From NCBI GenBank assembly GCA_023387085.1, contig JAEWIL010000264.1:1-21459 (forward strand): a DNA stretch of 21,459 bases, written 5' to 3'. Below the pieces are notes generated by a model. The model was not told where the DNA came from, did no database searches, and saw only the letters and a list, made by a program, of their open reading frames with translations. The position numbers were made by a program, and so were the translations under genes. The stretch comes from Pseudomonadota bacterium (GTDB taxonomy: Bacteria > Pseudomonadota > Alphaproteobacteria > Sphingomonadales > Sphingomonadaceae). Positions 1 through 7,206 of this stretch are shown here, in pieces. The first letter of the stretch is position 1. Every line of letters begins with the position of its first letter.

Positions 1-176
1 CCGATGGCCTGCTGCGTTTCAGCCTGATCGTCCTGACTCCCGTGTTCGTTCTCGTGTGGATCGCGGCGGCGTGGCTCCGCCGACGGGTCGGCGAGGGTGG
101 ATATTGGCAATTTCTGGGCCTCGTCGCGATGATCTGGGCGAGTTCGATATTGGTGACGAGGATGCTGCTGGAATGA
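1..176 (+). CDS. C-terminal end of an unidentified membrane protein (partial)
   Basis: An open frame enters from the left edge (whole codons from base 3) and stops at TGA 174-176, giving the last 57 residues of a protein. Two hydrophobic stretches are visible, one starting LIVLTPVFVLVWIAAAW and a second with the core FLGLVAMIWASSILV. They are separated by a basic, polar turn (LRRRVGEGG), as expected of two membrane-spanning helices with a short loop. The stop overlaps the fumarase start as ATGA, so the two genes are probably translationally coupled. The frame is kept by this overlap and by the clean hydrophobic pattern. Too little is present to name a family. Confidence 0.7.
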   Translation, partial: DGLLRFSLIVLTPVFVLVWIAAAWLRRRVGEGGYWQFLGLVAMIWASSILVTRMLLE

Positions 177-1570
177 GCGACACGCGGATCGAAAGCGACA
201 GCATCGGCGAGATCGCGGTTCCGGCCAGCGCCTATTGGGGCGCGCAGACGCAGCGTTCGATCGAGAATTTCCCCTTCGGCGCCCGCGAGCGTATGCCGAT
301 CGAAATCGTCCACGCGCTCGCGCTGGTCAAACAGGCGGCGGCGCGCGTCAATCGCAAGCACGGGCTGTCGGCCGAAAAGGCCGATGCGATCGAGGCCGCC
401 GCGAAGGAAGTCGTCGCCGGCGATCATGACGACCAGTTCCCGCTCGTCATCTGGCAAACGGGCAGCGGCACCCAGAGCAATATGAACGCCAATGAGGTGA
501 TCGCGGGCCGCGCCAACGAAATGCTGACGGGGCAGCGCGGCGGCAAGGCGCCGGTCCACCCCAACGACGATGTCAACCGCAGCCAGTCGTCGAACGACAG
601 TTTTCCGACGGCGATGCACGTCGCCGCGACGCTGGCCATGCGGAAGCGCCTGCTCCCCGCGCTCGACCGGCTGATGGCCGCGCTGCTGGCGAAGGCCGAA
701 GCATGGGACGGCATCGTCAAGATCGGCCGCACCCATTTGCAGGACGCGACCCCGCTGACGCTCGGTCAGGAATTTTCGGGCTATTATGCGCAGCTGCGCC
801 TGTGCAAGACGCGCACCGAGCCGCTGGTCGAGCATGCACTGCCGCGTCTCGCGCAAGGGGGCACCGCGGTCGGGACCGGGCTCAACGCCCCAGCCGGATT
901 CGCCGAAAGCTTCGCAGCGGAAATGACCGCAATCACCGGTGTCGCGTTCGAAAGCGCCGCGAACAAGTTCGAGGCGCTGGCGAGCCACGATGTCCTCGTC
1001 GACCTGTCAGGGCGTCTCAACACGCTCGCCGTCGCGCTCACCAAGATCGCCAACGACATCCGCCTGCTCGGGTCAGGCCCGCGCGCCGGGCTCGGCGAGA
1101 TCGACCTGCCCGCGAACGAGCCGGGCAGCTCGATCATGCCGGGCAAGGTCAACCCGACCCAGTGCGAGATGCTGACGATGGTCGCCGCGCAGGTGATCGG
1201 CAATCATCAGGCGGTGACCGTCGGCGGGTTGCAGGGGCATCTGGAGCTCAACGTCTTCAAGCCGCTGATCGGCGCCAATGTGCTCCGCTCGATCGACCTG
1301 CTCGCGACCGGGATGGAGGGATTTGCAGAACGCTGCATCGAAGGGCTGCAGGCGAACGAGGGCCGGATCGCTGAACTGGTCGATCGCTCGCTGATGCTGG
1401 TCACCGCGCTCGCACCCGAAATCGGATACGACAAGGCGGCGAAGATCGCGAAACATGCGCACGAGACGGGATCGACGCTGCGCGACGCCGCGCTCGAACT
1501 CGGTTATGTCGATGGCGAGACCTTCGACCGGGTGGTCGATCCGCGCACGATGTTGGGCCCAGCTCGCTGA
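173..1570 (+). CDS. fumC: class II fumarate hydratase
   Basis: Fumarase of the iron-independent class II type, a cytoplasmic homotetramer that interconverts fumarate and L-malate in the TCA cycle. From the ATG at 173 the product is 465 residues, normal for the family. The frame is open upstream to 56, but that would run through the preceding gene, and the family N-terminus (IGEIAVPASAYWGAQTQRS) begins shortly after ATG 173. The family signature GSSIMPGKVNPTQCE lies at residues 318-332. The active-site His is in GRTHLQDATP at residue 188, and the catalytic loop Ser is at about 319. GAGGA about ten bases upstream may be the ribosome site. The start overlaps the preceding stop (ATGA). A short stem (CCGGAA 1573-1578 with TTCCGG 1589-1594) follows the stop, without a T run. 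Confidence 0.97.
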   Translation: MSDTRIESDSIGEIAVPASAYWGAQTQRSIENFPFGARERMPIEIVHALALVKQAAARVNRKHGLSAEKADAIEAAAKEVVAGDHDDQFPLVIWQTGSGTQSNMNANEVIAGRANEMLTGQRGGKAPVHPNDDVNRSQSSNDSFPTAMHVAATLAMRKRLLPALDRLMAALLAKAEAWDGIVKIGRTHLQDATPLTLGQEFSGYYAQLRLCKTRTEPLVEHALPRLAQGGTAVGTGLNAPAGFAESFAAEMTAITGVAFESAANKFEALASHDVLVDLSGRLNTLAVALTKIANDIRLLGSGPRAGLGEIDLPANEPGSSIMPGKVNPTQCEMLTMVAAQVIGNHQAVTVGGLQGHLELNVFKPLIGANVLRSIDLLATGMEGFAERCIEGLQANEGRIAELVDRSLMLVTALAPEIGYDKAAKIAKHAHETGSTLRDAALELGYVDGETFDRVVDPRTMLGPAR

Positions 1571-1617
1571 AACCGGAACCATGCGGCCTTCCGGGAATTG
1601 ATGGGGAAGGAAGGGAG

Positions 1618-1992
1618 ATGAAGATGATCGGTCGGATCGTAGGCGGCATTCTGGGCAGCGCCATCGGGCGTCAGAAGGGCGGCCACCCCGTCGCTGGCGC
1701 CGTCATCGGCGCGGGCACATTGTTCGCGGCGCGCCGGCTTTTTCCGCAGCGCTATGCCGCGCTCGCCGCGACCGCCGCGGCCGCCTATCTCACCAAGAAA
1801 TGGGCCGATCGCGCCGAAGCGCGCAAGGCAGCCGAAGAGGCGCATCTGATCGATCCGGCGCTCGCCAATGCGGGCGTCGTCGATACCTATGCCGGGACGA
1901 CCGGAACCCCGACCGACGGTCAGGCGATCGGCGATGCATTGCCGCCCGCTATTCCGCTCGACGCCGACGGCAAAAGAGCGGCGCTGCATTGA
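1618..1992 (+). CDS. small glycine/alanine-rich hypothetical protein
   Basis: A 124-residue protein of unknown function. The first 30 residues contain Gly repeats spaced like a glycine zipper (VGGILGSAIG, then VAGAVIGAG). A short basic segment (AARRLFPQR) follows, then an Ala-rich hydrophobic run (LAATAAAAYL) and a charged helix (KKWADRAEARKAAEEA). The C-terminal third is polar and probably disordered. Membrane association is likely but not certain. The purine tract GAAGGAAGGGAG (1606-1617) precedes two in-frame ATGs, 1618 and 1624; AGGA at 1608-1611 suits 1618 and the later GGGAG suits 1624. The gene follows fumC by 47 bp on the same strand. I do not recognise a named family and infer no role. 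Confidence 0.75.
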   Translation: MKMIGRIVGGILGSAIGRQKGGHPVAGAVIGAGTLFAARRLFPQRYAALAATAAAAYLTKKWADRAEARKAAEEAHLIDPALANAGVVDTYAGTTGTPTDGQAIGDALPPAIPLDADGKRAALH

Positions 1993-2017
1993 TTCGAAGC
2001 GGTAGCCCGACCTGCGC

Positions 2018-2572
2018 TTAACCGCCCGCCTGCCACTCCTTCACCGCCTCGATGGGCGCGATCAGCATCAGGACGTTCAGCGTCAGATTGTCGCGGATCG
2101 CCCATAAGGTGAAAAGCTCGAACAGGATCGCGACCGCGAGCGTCGTCCACCCGCGCATCCGGCTGGCGGCGAGAAAACCGATCGTCATGAAAGCGGCGTC
2201 GCTGACCGAATTGAGAACCGAATCGCCCGAATAGCCGTAAGCCATCGTCACCTCGCGATAGCGGTCAATGATGACCGGCGAATTCTCCAGGATTTCCCAT
2301 GCGCCCTCGATGCCGATCGCGACGGCCAGCGCGGCCCACAGCGGCGCGCGCGGCATCAACAGCCGCGACAGGCCGAAGAAGATGAAGCCGTGGATGATGT
2401 GGCTGAAGCTGTACCAGTCCGAAATCTGCTGGCTGTTCTGGTTCGATTGTACGGTGCCGTGCCACAGGCTGACCGTGCCGCACGGGCATATAAGCGGGCG
2501 CCCCATCAGGATCAGGATGATGGCGAGCAGCGCCAGCAATACGGCTGCAACGAGCCATCCGTTTCGCGTCAT
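2018..2572 (-). CDS. DUF2585 (UPF0314) family membrane protein
   Basis: A 184-residue integral membrane protein starting at ATG 2570-2572. Family features are clear: GRPLICPCGTVSLWHG near residues 25-40, then QNSQQISDWYSFSHIIHGF, then GIEGAWEILENSP and YSGDSVLNSVSDA. I associate these conserved blocks with DUF2585, a conserved alphaproteobacterial family without an established biochemical role. Hydrophobic segments are the N-terminus (about 6-23), SHIIHGFIFFGLSRLL, the stretch before GAWEILE, and two near the C-terminus. The open frame continues upstream, but those codons would lie across the gmk start region and are not family-like. It is divergent from gmk (49 bp apart) and converges with the 1618-1992 gene (25 bp gap). 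Confidence 0.88.
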   Translation of the reverse strand: MTRNGWLVAAVLLALLAIILILMGRPLICPCGTVSLWHGTVQSNQNSQQISDWYSFSHIIHGFIFFGLSRLLMPRAPLWAALAVAIGIEGAWEILENSPVIIDRYREVTMAYGYSGDSVLNSVSDAAFMTIGFLAASRMRGWTTLAVAILFELFTLWAIRDNLTLNVLMLIAPIEAVKEWQAGG

Positions 2573-2621
2573 CGCCGCCCTTCCCGCTTGACCGCCGCCT
2601 CTACCCGCGCAAATAGCGCGC

Positions 2622-3284
2622 ATGACCGAAAGCGTCCACCTGAACCGCCGGGGCGTCCTGTTCGTCCTTTCCTCGCCGTCGGGCGCGGGCAAAACCACCA
2701 TCTCGCGCATGATGCTCGATGCCGACAGCGACATCGCGCTTTCCATCTCCGCGACCACCCGCCCCCCGCGTCCGGGCGAGGTCGACGGCATCCATTATCA
2801 TTTCGTCGATACCGAAACCTTCAAAAAGATGGCCGCCGACGGCGAGTTTTTGGAGTGGGCACACGTCTTCGGCCATCGCTACGGCACGCCGCGCGCGCCG
2901 GTCGAGGAACTGCTCGCCGCGGGCAAGGACGTGCTGTTCGACATCGACTGGCAGGGCGCGCAGCAGCTTTATCAGGAGGCCGGCCCCGACGTCGTACGCG
3001 TCTTTGTCCTGCCGCCGACGATGGAAGAACTCGAACGCCGGCTTCGCAGCCGCAACACCGACAGCGACGAAGTGATCGCCGCGCGGATGGAGCGCGCCGC
3101 GAACGAGATCAGCCACTGGGACGGCTATGACTATGTGCTGATCAACGACGCGGTCGACGAATGTTATGGCGAGGTGGCGGCGATCCTGCGCGCCGAGCGG
3201 CTGAAGCGCCGCCGCCAGATCGGCTTGATCGGCTTTGCCCGCGATCTGATCCGATCGGTGCCCGACGCGGACAAGAAATTGTAA
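2622..3284 (+). CDS. gmk: guanylate kinase
   Basis: Cytoplasmic nucleoside monophosphate kinase that phosphorylates GMP or dGMP to the diphosphate using ATP, an essential step of GTP supply. The product is 220 residues, at the upper end of the family. The P-loop SSPSGAGKTT is at residues 17-26. The GMP-binding region follows (SATTRPPRPGEVDGIHYHF), then FLEWAHVFGHRYGTP, and the lid and second nucleotide-site residues are in FVLPPTMEELERRLRSR. There is no Shine-Dalgarno sequence in front of ATG 2622. A TTGACC at 2588-2593 with AAATAG 17 bases later is a weak promoter candidate that would make the mRNA nearly leaderless. A palindromic repeat fills the gap after the stop. Confidence 0.97.
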   Translation: MTESVHLNRRGVLFVLSSPSGAGKTTISRMMLDADSDIALSISATTRPPRPGEVDGIHYHFVDTETFKKMAADGEFLEWAHVFGHRYGTPRAPVEELLAAGKDVLFDIDWQGAQQLYQEAGPDVVRVFVLPPTMEELERRLRSRNTDSDEVIAARMERAANEISHWDGYDYVLINDAVDECYGEVAAILRAERLKRRRQIGLIGFARDLIRSVPDADKKL

Positions 3285-3288
3285 TCAC

Positions 3289-3387
3289 CGTCATTGCGAG
3301 CGAAGCGAAGCCATCTCCAGCCAGCGATTTTCGGATAAGGGCGAGGGCGGTAGATTGCCGCGTCGTCTTCGGCTCCTCGCAATGGCG
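3289..3387. repeat. palindromic intergenic repeat, CATTGCGAG family
   Basis: An imperfect inverted repeat of about 99 bp fills the gap between the convergent gmk and thioesterase genes. The left end reads CATTGCGAGCGAAGCGAAG (from 3292) and the right end closes with CTCGCAATG (3376-3384), its reverse complement. The inner arms also pair in part (GCGAAGCGAAG against CTTCGGCTC). A nearly identical left half recurs at 21426-21456, with one difference over 31 bases. It could act as a bidirectional terminator or be a REP-like non-autonomous element. Confidence 0.8.
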
Positions 3388-3390
3388 GAG

Positions 3391-3828
3391 CTAGCCCGCT
3401 TTCGCCAGCTTCGCTTCGAGCTCCACGACCATCTCGGCACGGAGCGGTTTCGCCTGGCCGTCGGTGCGGCACACGACCACCGTGTCGCAGGTCGCGATGC
3501 AGCGGCCGTTCTGAAACATCGCCTGCACGATCGTCCAGCTCGAGGTGCCAAGGCGGCCGATCCCCGTCGCCACCTGAACCGGGTCGGGGAAATTGCCCTC
3601 GGCCAGATAGTTGATCTCGACCGCAGCGACCATCGTGCGCTCGTTCGCCGGGCGCTCCTCCCACGGCCGGACCTGGCGGTTGAGCAGGACGCGGCCGCTT
3701 TCGAACAGCGCCGCAAAGGCCACATTGTTGAGGTGGCCGTTGATGTCCATGTCCTGGAAGCGCGTCTGCAGTTCGATGCAGACGGGGTAGCTGGCGGCGT
3801 CTAGCCGCCCGCTCTCCGGGTTCGGCAT
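3391..3828 (-). CDS. acyl-CoA thioesterase, 4HBT/YbgC-like hotdog fold
   Basis: A 145-residue single-domain hotdog protein expected to hydrolyse acyl-CoA thioesters in the cytoplasm. The family motif RFQDMDINGHLNN is at residues 23-35, with the Asp pair and GH-NN of the 4-hydroxybenzoyl-CoA thioesterase/YbgC group. It is followed by FAALFESGR and VAAVEINYLAEGNFPDPV, where the second strand block is expected. The start chosen is ATG 3826-3828, one base after the SDR stop (TGATATG), which fits translational coupling. The frame stays open further upstream, but that would overlap the SDR gene. It is the last gene of the acyl-CoA operon and may release CoA or trim stalled intermediates. The substrate cannot be read from the sequence. 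Confidence 0.88.
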   Translation of the reverse strand: MPNPESGRLDAASYPVCIELQTRFQDMDINGHLNNVAFAALFESGRVLLNRQVRPWEERPANERTMVAAVEINYLAEGNFPDPVQVATGIGRLGTSSWTIVQAMFQNGRCIATCDTVVVCRTDGQAKPLRAEMVVELEAKLAKAG

Positions 3829-3829
3829 A

Positions 3830-4612
3830 TCAGCGCGGGCCCATGCGGATGCCGCCGTCGAGGCGGACGTCCTCGCCGTTGAAATAGCCATTCTCGATCA
3901 TCGCCAGCGCCAGCGCCGCATATTCGGGCGGATTACCGAGGCGCTTCGGGTTGAGCACCGAGGCGCCGAGCGCATCGCGGACATTCTGCGGCGCACCGGC
4001 GAGCAGCGGGGTGTCGAAAATGCCCGGCAGGATCGTGTTGACGCGGATATTCTCGCTGGCGAGGTCGCGCGCGATTGGGAGGGTCATGCCGACGACGCCG
4101 CCCTTCGACGCCGAATAGGCCGCTTGGCCGATCTGGCCGTCCTCGGCCGCGACCGACGCGGTGTTGACGATCGCGCCGCGCTCGCCGTCTTCCATCGGGT
4201 CGAGCGTCATCATCCCCGCGGCCGACTTGGCGATGCAGCGGAAGGTGCCGACGAGGTTGATCTGGATGATCCAGTTGAAGGCATCGAGCGGGAAATGCTT
4301 GATGCTGCCGTCTTCCTTGCTGCGGCTCGCGGTCTTGATCGCATTGCCGGTGCCGGCGCAGTTGACGAGGATGCGTTCCTGCCCGATCGCGGCGCGCGCT
4401 TTTTCAAAGGCGGCGTCGACCGAGGCGTCGTCGGTGACGTTGCATTCGCAGAATACGCCGCCGAGTTCTTCGGCGAGGGCTTTGCCCTTTTCTTCCTGCA
4501 GGTCGAAGATCGCGACCTTGACGCCCTTGGCAGCCAGCGCGCGCGCGGTCGCGGCGCCGAGGCCGGAGGCGCCGCCGGTGACGACGGCCGATACGGTGGA
4601 ATCGAGTTTCAT
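3830..4612 (-). CDS. SDR-family 3-hydroxyacyl-CoA dehydrogenase (HSD17B10-like)
   Basis: A 260-residue classical short-chain dehydrogenase. The Rossmann motif TGGASGLG is at residues 12-19, and Asp37 at the end of strand 2 points to NAD rather than NADP. NCAG is at 84-87, and the catalytic tetrad is Asn119, Ser153, Tyr166 and Lys170 (YSASK). A segment around residues 92-108 (KTASRSKEDG) is the type of insertion that sets apart the type 2 3-hydroxyacyl-CoA dehydrogenases, which oxidise 3-hydroxyacyl-CoA or 3-hydroxy-2-methylbutyryl-CoA. That assignment rests on this insertion, on NVTDD and on operon context. A good ribosome site (AGGAG) precedes ATG 4612. The gap to the thiolase is 167 bp and is filled by a repeat. 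Confidence 0.9.
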   Translation of the reverse strand: MKLDSTVSAVVTGGASGLGAATARALAAKGVKVAIFDLQEEKGKALAEELGGVFCECNVTDDASVDAAFEKARAAIGQERILVNCAGTGNAIKTASRSKEDGSIKHFPLDAFNWIIQINLVGTFRCIAKSAAGMMTLDPMEDGERGAIVNTASVAAEDGQIGQAAYSASKGGVVGMTLPIARDLASENIRVNTILPGIFDTPLLAGAPQNVRDALGASVLNPKRLGNPPEYAALALAMIENGYFNGEDVRLDGGIRMGPR

Positions 4613-4627
4613 GGGGTTCTCCTAACT

Positions 4628-4772
4628 AAAGCCCCTCCGCTTTAGGGGAGGGGTTGGGGTGGGGGCTGTCGAGGTAGGTAGGGCAAGGCTGCTGGCCCCC
4701 ACCACGCTCGACTAAGGCCCGGCTGCGCCGAGCCAAGTCTCTCTCTGCCCCTCCCCTGAAGGGGAGGGGCGA
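4628..4772. repeat. G/C-rich inverted repeats within the acyl-CoA operon
   Basis: The gap between the thiolase and SDR genes holds two short hairpins built from the same word. The left one (CCCCTCCGC, then TAGGGGAGGGG, 4632-4653) is imperfect. The right one is a perfect 11-bp inverted repeat, GCCCCTCCCCT at 4747-4757 and AGGGGAGGGGC at 4760-4770, separated by two bases. GGGTGGGGGC (4657-4666) can also pair with the CCCCCACC around 4697-4704. The whole element therefore forms a larger palindrome. Being inside an operon, it could stabilise the upstream part of the message or reduce read-through into the SDR and thioesterase genes. Confidence 0.75.
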
Positions 4773-4779
4773 ACTCGAA

Positions 4780-5949
4780 TCAAAGCCGTTCGATGATCGT
4801 GACGTTGGCCTGGCCACCGCCTTCACACATCGTCCGCAGGCCATATTTGCCACCCGTCGCGTCGAGCACGCCGAGCAGCGTCGCCATCAGCTTCGTCCCG
4901 CTGGCGCCGAGCGGGTGGCCCAGCGCGATCGCGCCGCCGTGCTGATTGAGCCGCGCATGATCGGCGCCGAGATATTTGAGCCATGCAAGCGGCACCGGCG
5001 CGAAGGCTTCGTTCACTTCATAGGCGTCGATATCCTCGATCTTCATGCCCGCCTTCTTCAGCGCCTTTTCGGTCGCGAAGAGCGGTTCCTCAAGCATGAT
5101 CACGGGATCGCCCGCGGTCACCGAGACATGGTGGATGCGCGCGCGCGGGGTCAGGCCATGGTCCTTGAGCGCCTGTTCCGACACGATCAGCGCCGCCGAG
5201 GCGCCATCGCAGATTTGCGAGCTGGTCGCCGCGGTGATCGAGCCGCCTTCCTGCAGGATCTTGACGCCGGCAATGCCTTCGAGCGTCGCGTCGAAACGGA
5301 TGCCTTCATCGACCAGATGGACCTGACGGCCTTCGGGGGTGTCGATTTCGACCCCGACGATCTCGCGCTTGAAATGGCCGGCCTCGGTCGCAGCCTTGGC
5401 GCGGCGGTGGCTTTCGAGCGCATAGGCGTCGAGGTCGTCCTTGGTGAAGCCATGCTTCTGGACGATCATTTCGGCGCCGGCGAACTGGCTGAACATGATG
5501 CCCGGATATTTTTCCTCGAGCCGCTCCGACTTATAGTGGCCGAGCCCTTCCTTGATGAACAGCGTCGCGACGCTGCCCATCGGGACGCGCGTCATGCTTT
5601 CGATGCCGCTGGCGAGGACGATGTCCTGCGTACCCGACATCACCGCCTGCGCCGCGAACATCATCGCCTGCTGCGACGAACCGCACTGGCGGTCGATCGT
5701 CACGGCGGGAATCGAATCGGGCAGGTTCGACGCCAGCACCGCGTTGCGGCCGAGGTCCATCGTCTGCTGGCCGCCCTGCGATACACAGCCCGTGATGACG
5801 TCGTCGATCTTCGACGTGTCGAAATCATTGCGGTCGGCGATCGCGTCGAACACCGCGGCGCCGAGGTCGACCGGGTGGACCCCGGCGAGCCGGCCGCCGC
5901 GCTTGCCACCCGCGGTGCGGACGGCGTCTACGATATATGCTGTGGCCAT
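4780..5949 (-). CDS. acetyl-CoA C-acyltransferase (thiolase)
   Basis: A 389-residue thiolase, full family length, expected to cleave 3-ketoacyl-CoA with CoA as the last step of beta-oxidation. It could also run in the condensing direction. The nucleophile Cys89 is in DRQCGSSQQA, the catalytic His345 in GGAIALGHPLGASG, and the second active-site Cys375 in CEGGGQAN near the C-terminus. NEAFAPVPLAWLKYLG is also typical. All catalytic residues are therefore present. AAGGAA precedes ATG 5947-5949. It lies 30 bp downstream of the acyl-CoA dehydrogenase on the same strand. Sequence alone does not separate acetyl-CoA acetyltransferase from 3-ketoacyl-CoA thiolase; the operon favours degradation. Confidence 0.93.
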   Translation of the reverse strand: MATAYIVDAVRTAGGKRGGRLAGVHPVDLGAAVFDAIADRNDFDTSKIDDVITGCVSQGGQQTMDLGRNAVLASNLPDSIPAVTIDRQCGSSQQAMMFAAQAVMSGTQDIVLASGIESMTRVPMGSVATLFIKEGLGHYKSERLEEKYPGIMFSQFAGAEMIVQKHGFTKDDLDAYALESHRRAKAATEAGHFKREIVGVEIDTPEGRQVHLVDEGIRFDATLEGIAGVKILQEGGSITAATSSQICDGASAALIVSEQALKDHGLTPRARIHHVSVTAGDPVIMLEEPLFATEKALKKAGMKIEDIDAYEVNEAFAPVPLAWLKYLGADHARLNQHGGAIALGHPLGASGTKLMATLLGVLDATGGKYGLRTMCEGGGQANVTIIERL

Positions 5950-5979
5950 GGGGAGTTCCTTTCTTGCCGTTTCAAGCGA

Positions 5980-7134
5980 TCAGAGCTTGCGCCCGATCAA
6001 TTCCTTCATGATCTCGTTCGTGCCGCCGAAAATGCGCGTCACGCGCGCCGCGCGCCAGGCGCGGGCGATCGGATATTCGTTCATGTAACCCGCGCCTCCA
6101 AACAGCTGGAGGCATTTATCCATGACCTCCCACTGCAAATCGGTGTGCCACAGCTTCGCCGCGGCGCCCTCTTCGGGGGTCAGTTCCTTCTTGAGATGCC
6201 GCGCGAGCGCCCAGTCGAGGTGCGCCCAGCCGACCTGCAGCTTCGCCTTGAGGTCCGCGAGCACGAAGCGGCTGTTCTGGAAATCGAGGATCGGTTTGCC
6301 GAACGCCTTGCGGTCGCGGGTATATTCGACCGTGTCGTCGAAGGCGCGCTGCGCCGACGCCTGCGCCGACACGGCGATCGACAGGCGTTCCTGCGGCAAC
6401 TCGCTCATCAGATAGATGAAGCCCTGCCCCTCTTCGCCGAGGCAGTTGGTGATCGGCACGCGGACGTCGTTGAAGAAAAGTTCCGACGTATCGGCTTCGT
6501 CCTGGCCGATCTTGTCGAGGTTGCGGCCGCGCTGGAAGCCTTCGCGATCGGCCTCGACGAGGACGATCGACACGCCCTTCCACGCCGGCTGCACCTCGGT
6601 ATCGGTCTTGACGCAGACGAGGATCAGGTCGGCGTTCTGGCCGTTGGTGATATAGGTTTTCGACCCGTTGATGACATAATGATTGCCATCCTTCTTTGCG
6701 GTCGTGCGCATGCCCTGAAGGTCGCTGCCGGTGCCGGGTTCGGTCATCGCGATCGCGGTGATCACCTCGCCCGACACCATCTTGGGCAGCCAGTGCTTCT
6801 TCTGCTCTTCGCTGCCGTAGCGGGTGATATAGTTGGTGACGATGTCCGACTGGAGCGAGAAGCCGGTGGTCACGCGGCCATAATAGGCGCTTTCCTCATC
6901 GACGATCGCGTTATAGCCAAAATCCAGACCCAGTCCGCCATACTCCTCTGGCACGGTCGGACAGAGAAGACCAAGCTCGCCGGCCTTGGGCCAGATTGAC
7001 TTGGGCACAATGCCGTCCTCGGCCCATTGCGCCTGGTTCGGGGCGATTTCCTTTTCGAGGAACTGGCGCACCGTCGCGCGGAACGCCTCATGATCCTCGC
7101 TATAGGCCGTGCGCGAGAGGTTATCGAGCGACAT
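5980..7134 (-). CDS. acyl-CoA dehydrogenase, LCAD-like
   Basis: A 384-residue FAD-dependent acyl-CoA dehydrogenase catalysing the first, alpha-beta desaturating step of fatty acyl-CoA breakdown and passing electrons to ETF. Family blocks are AIAMTEPGTGSDLQGM (flavin and substrate site), ITNGQNADLILV, YTRDRKAFGKPI, QLFGGAGYMNEYPIAR and the C-terminal RIFGGTNEIMKELI. Where short- and medium-chain enzymes carry their catalytic Glu (YEGT), this one has Gly (FGGT, residue 370). That places it with the long-chain and isovaleryl types, whose base comes from an inner helix. The start is ATG 7134, preceded by AAAGGAAAG. An upstream extension to 7200 adds residues unlike the family. First gene of the operon. 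Confidence 0.93.
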   Translation of the reverse strand: MSLDNLSRTAYSEDHEAFRATVRQFLEKEIAPNQAQWAEDGIVPKSIWPKAGELGLLCPTVPEEYGGLGLDFGYNAIVDEESAYYGRVTTGFSLQSDIVTNYITRYGSEEQKKHWLPKMVSGEVITAIAMTEPGTGSDLQGMRTTAKKDGNHYVINGSKTYITNGQNADLILVCVKTDTEVQPAWKGVSIVLVEADREGFQRGRNLDKIGQDEADTSELFFNDVRVPITNCLGEEGQGFIYLMSELPQERLSIAVSAQASAQRAFDDTVEYTRDRKAFGKPILDFQNSRFVLADLKAKLQVGWAHLDWALARHLKKELTPEEGAAAKLWHTDLQWEVMDKCLQLFGGAGYMNEYPIARAWRAARVTRIFGGTNEIMKELIGRKL

Positions 7135-7206
7135 CGTCTTTCCTTTCCCTAGGAGCAGCCGAATGCAAGCGGGGAGTCGGCCGCATTTTTCGGGTGCCAC
7201 CTGACC

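Noticed and set aside
3285..4780. CRISPR array or tandem repeats among the repeated words in the gaps
   Set aside because: The repeats are single inverted elements, not regularly spaced direct repeats with unique spacers, and no cas gene is present.
4915..6999. A very long open frame (694 codons) on the plus strand opposite the thiolase and acyl-CoA dehydrogenase genes
   Set aside because: High GC keeps antisense frames open. The translation is Arg/Asp/His-rich without domains, while the minus-strand frames carry complete catalytic motifs.
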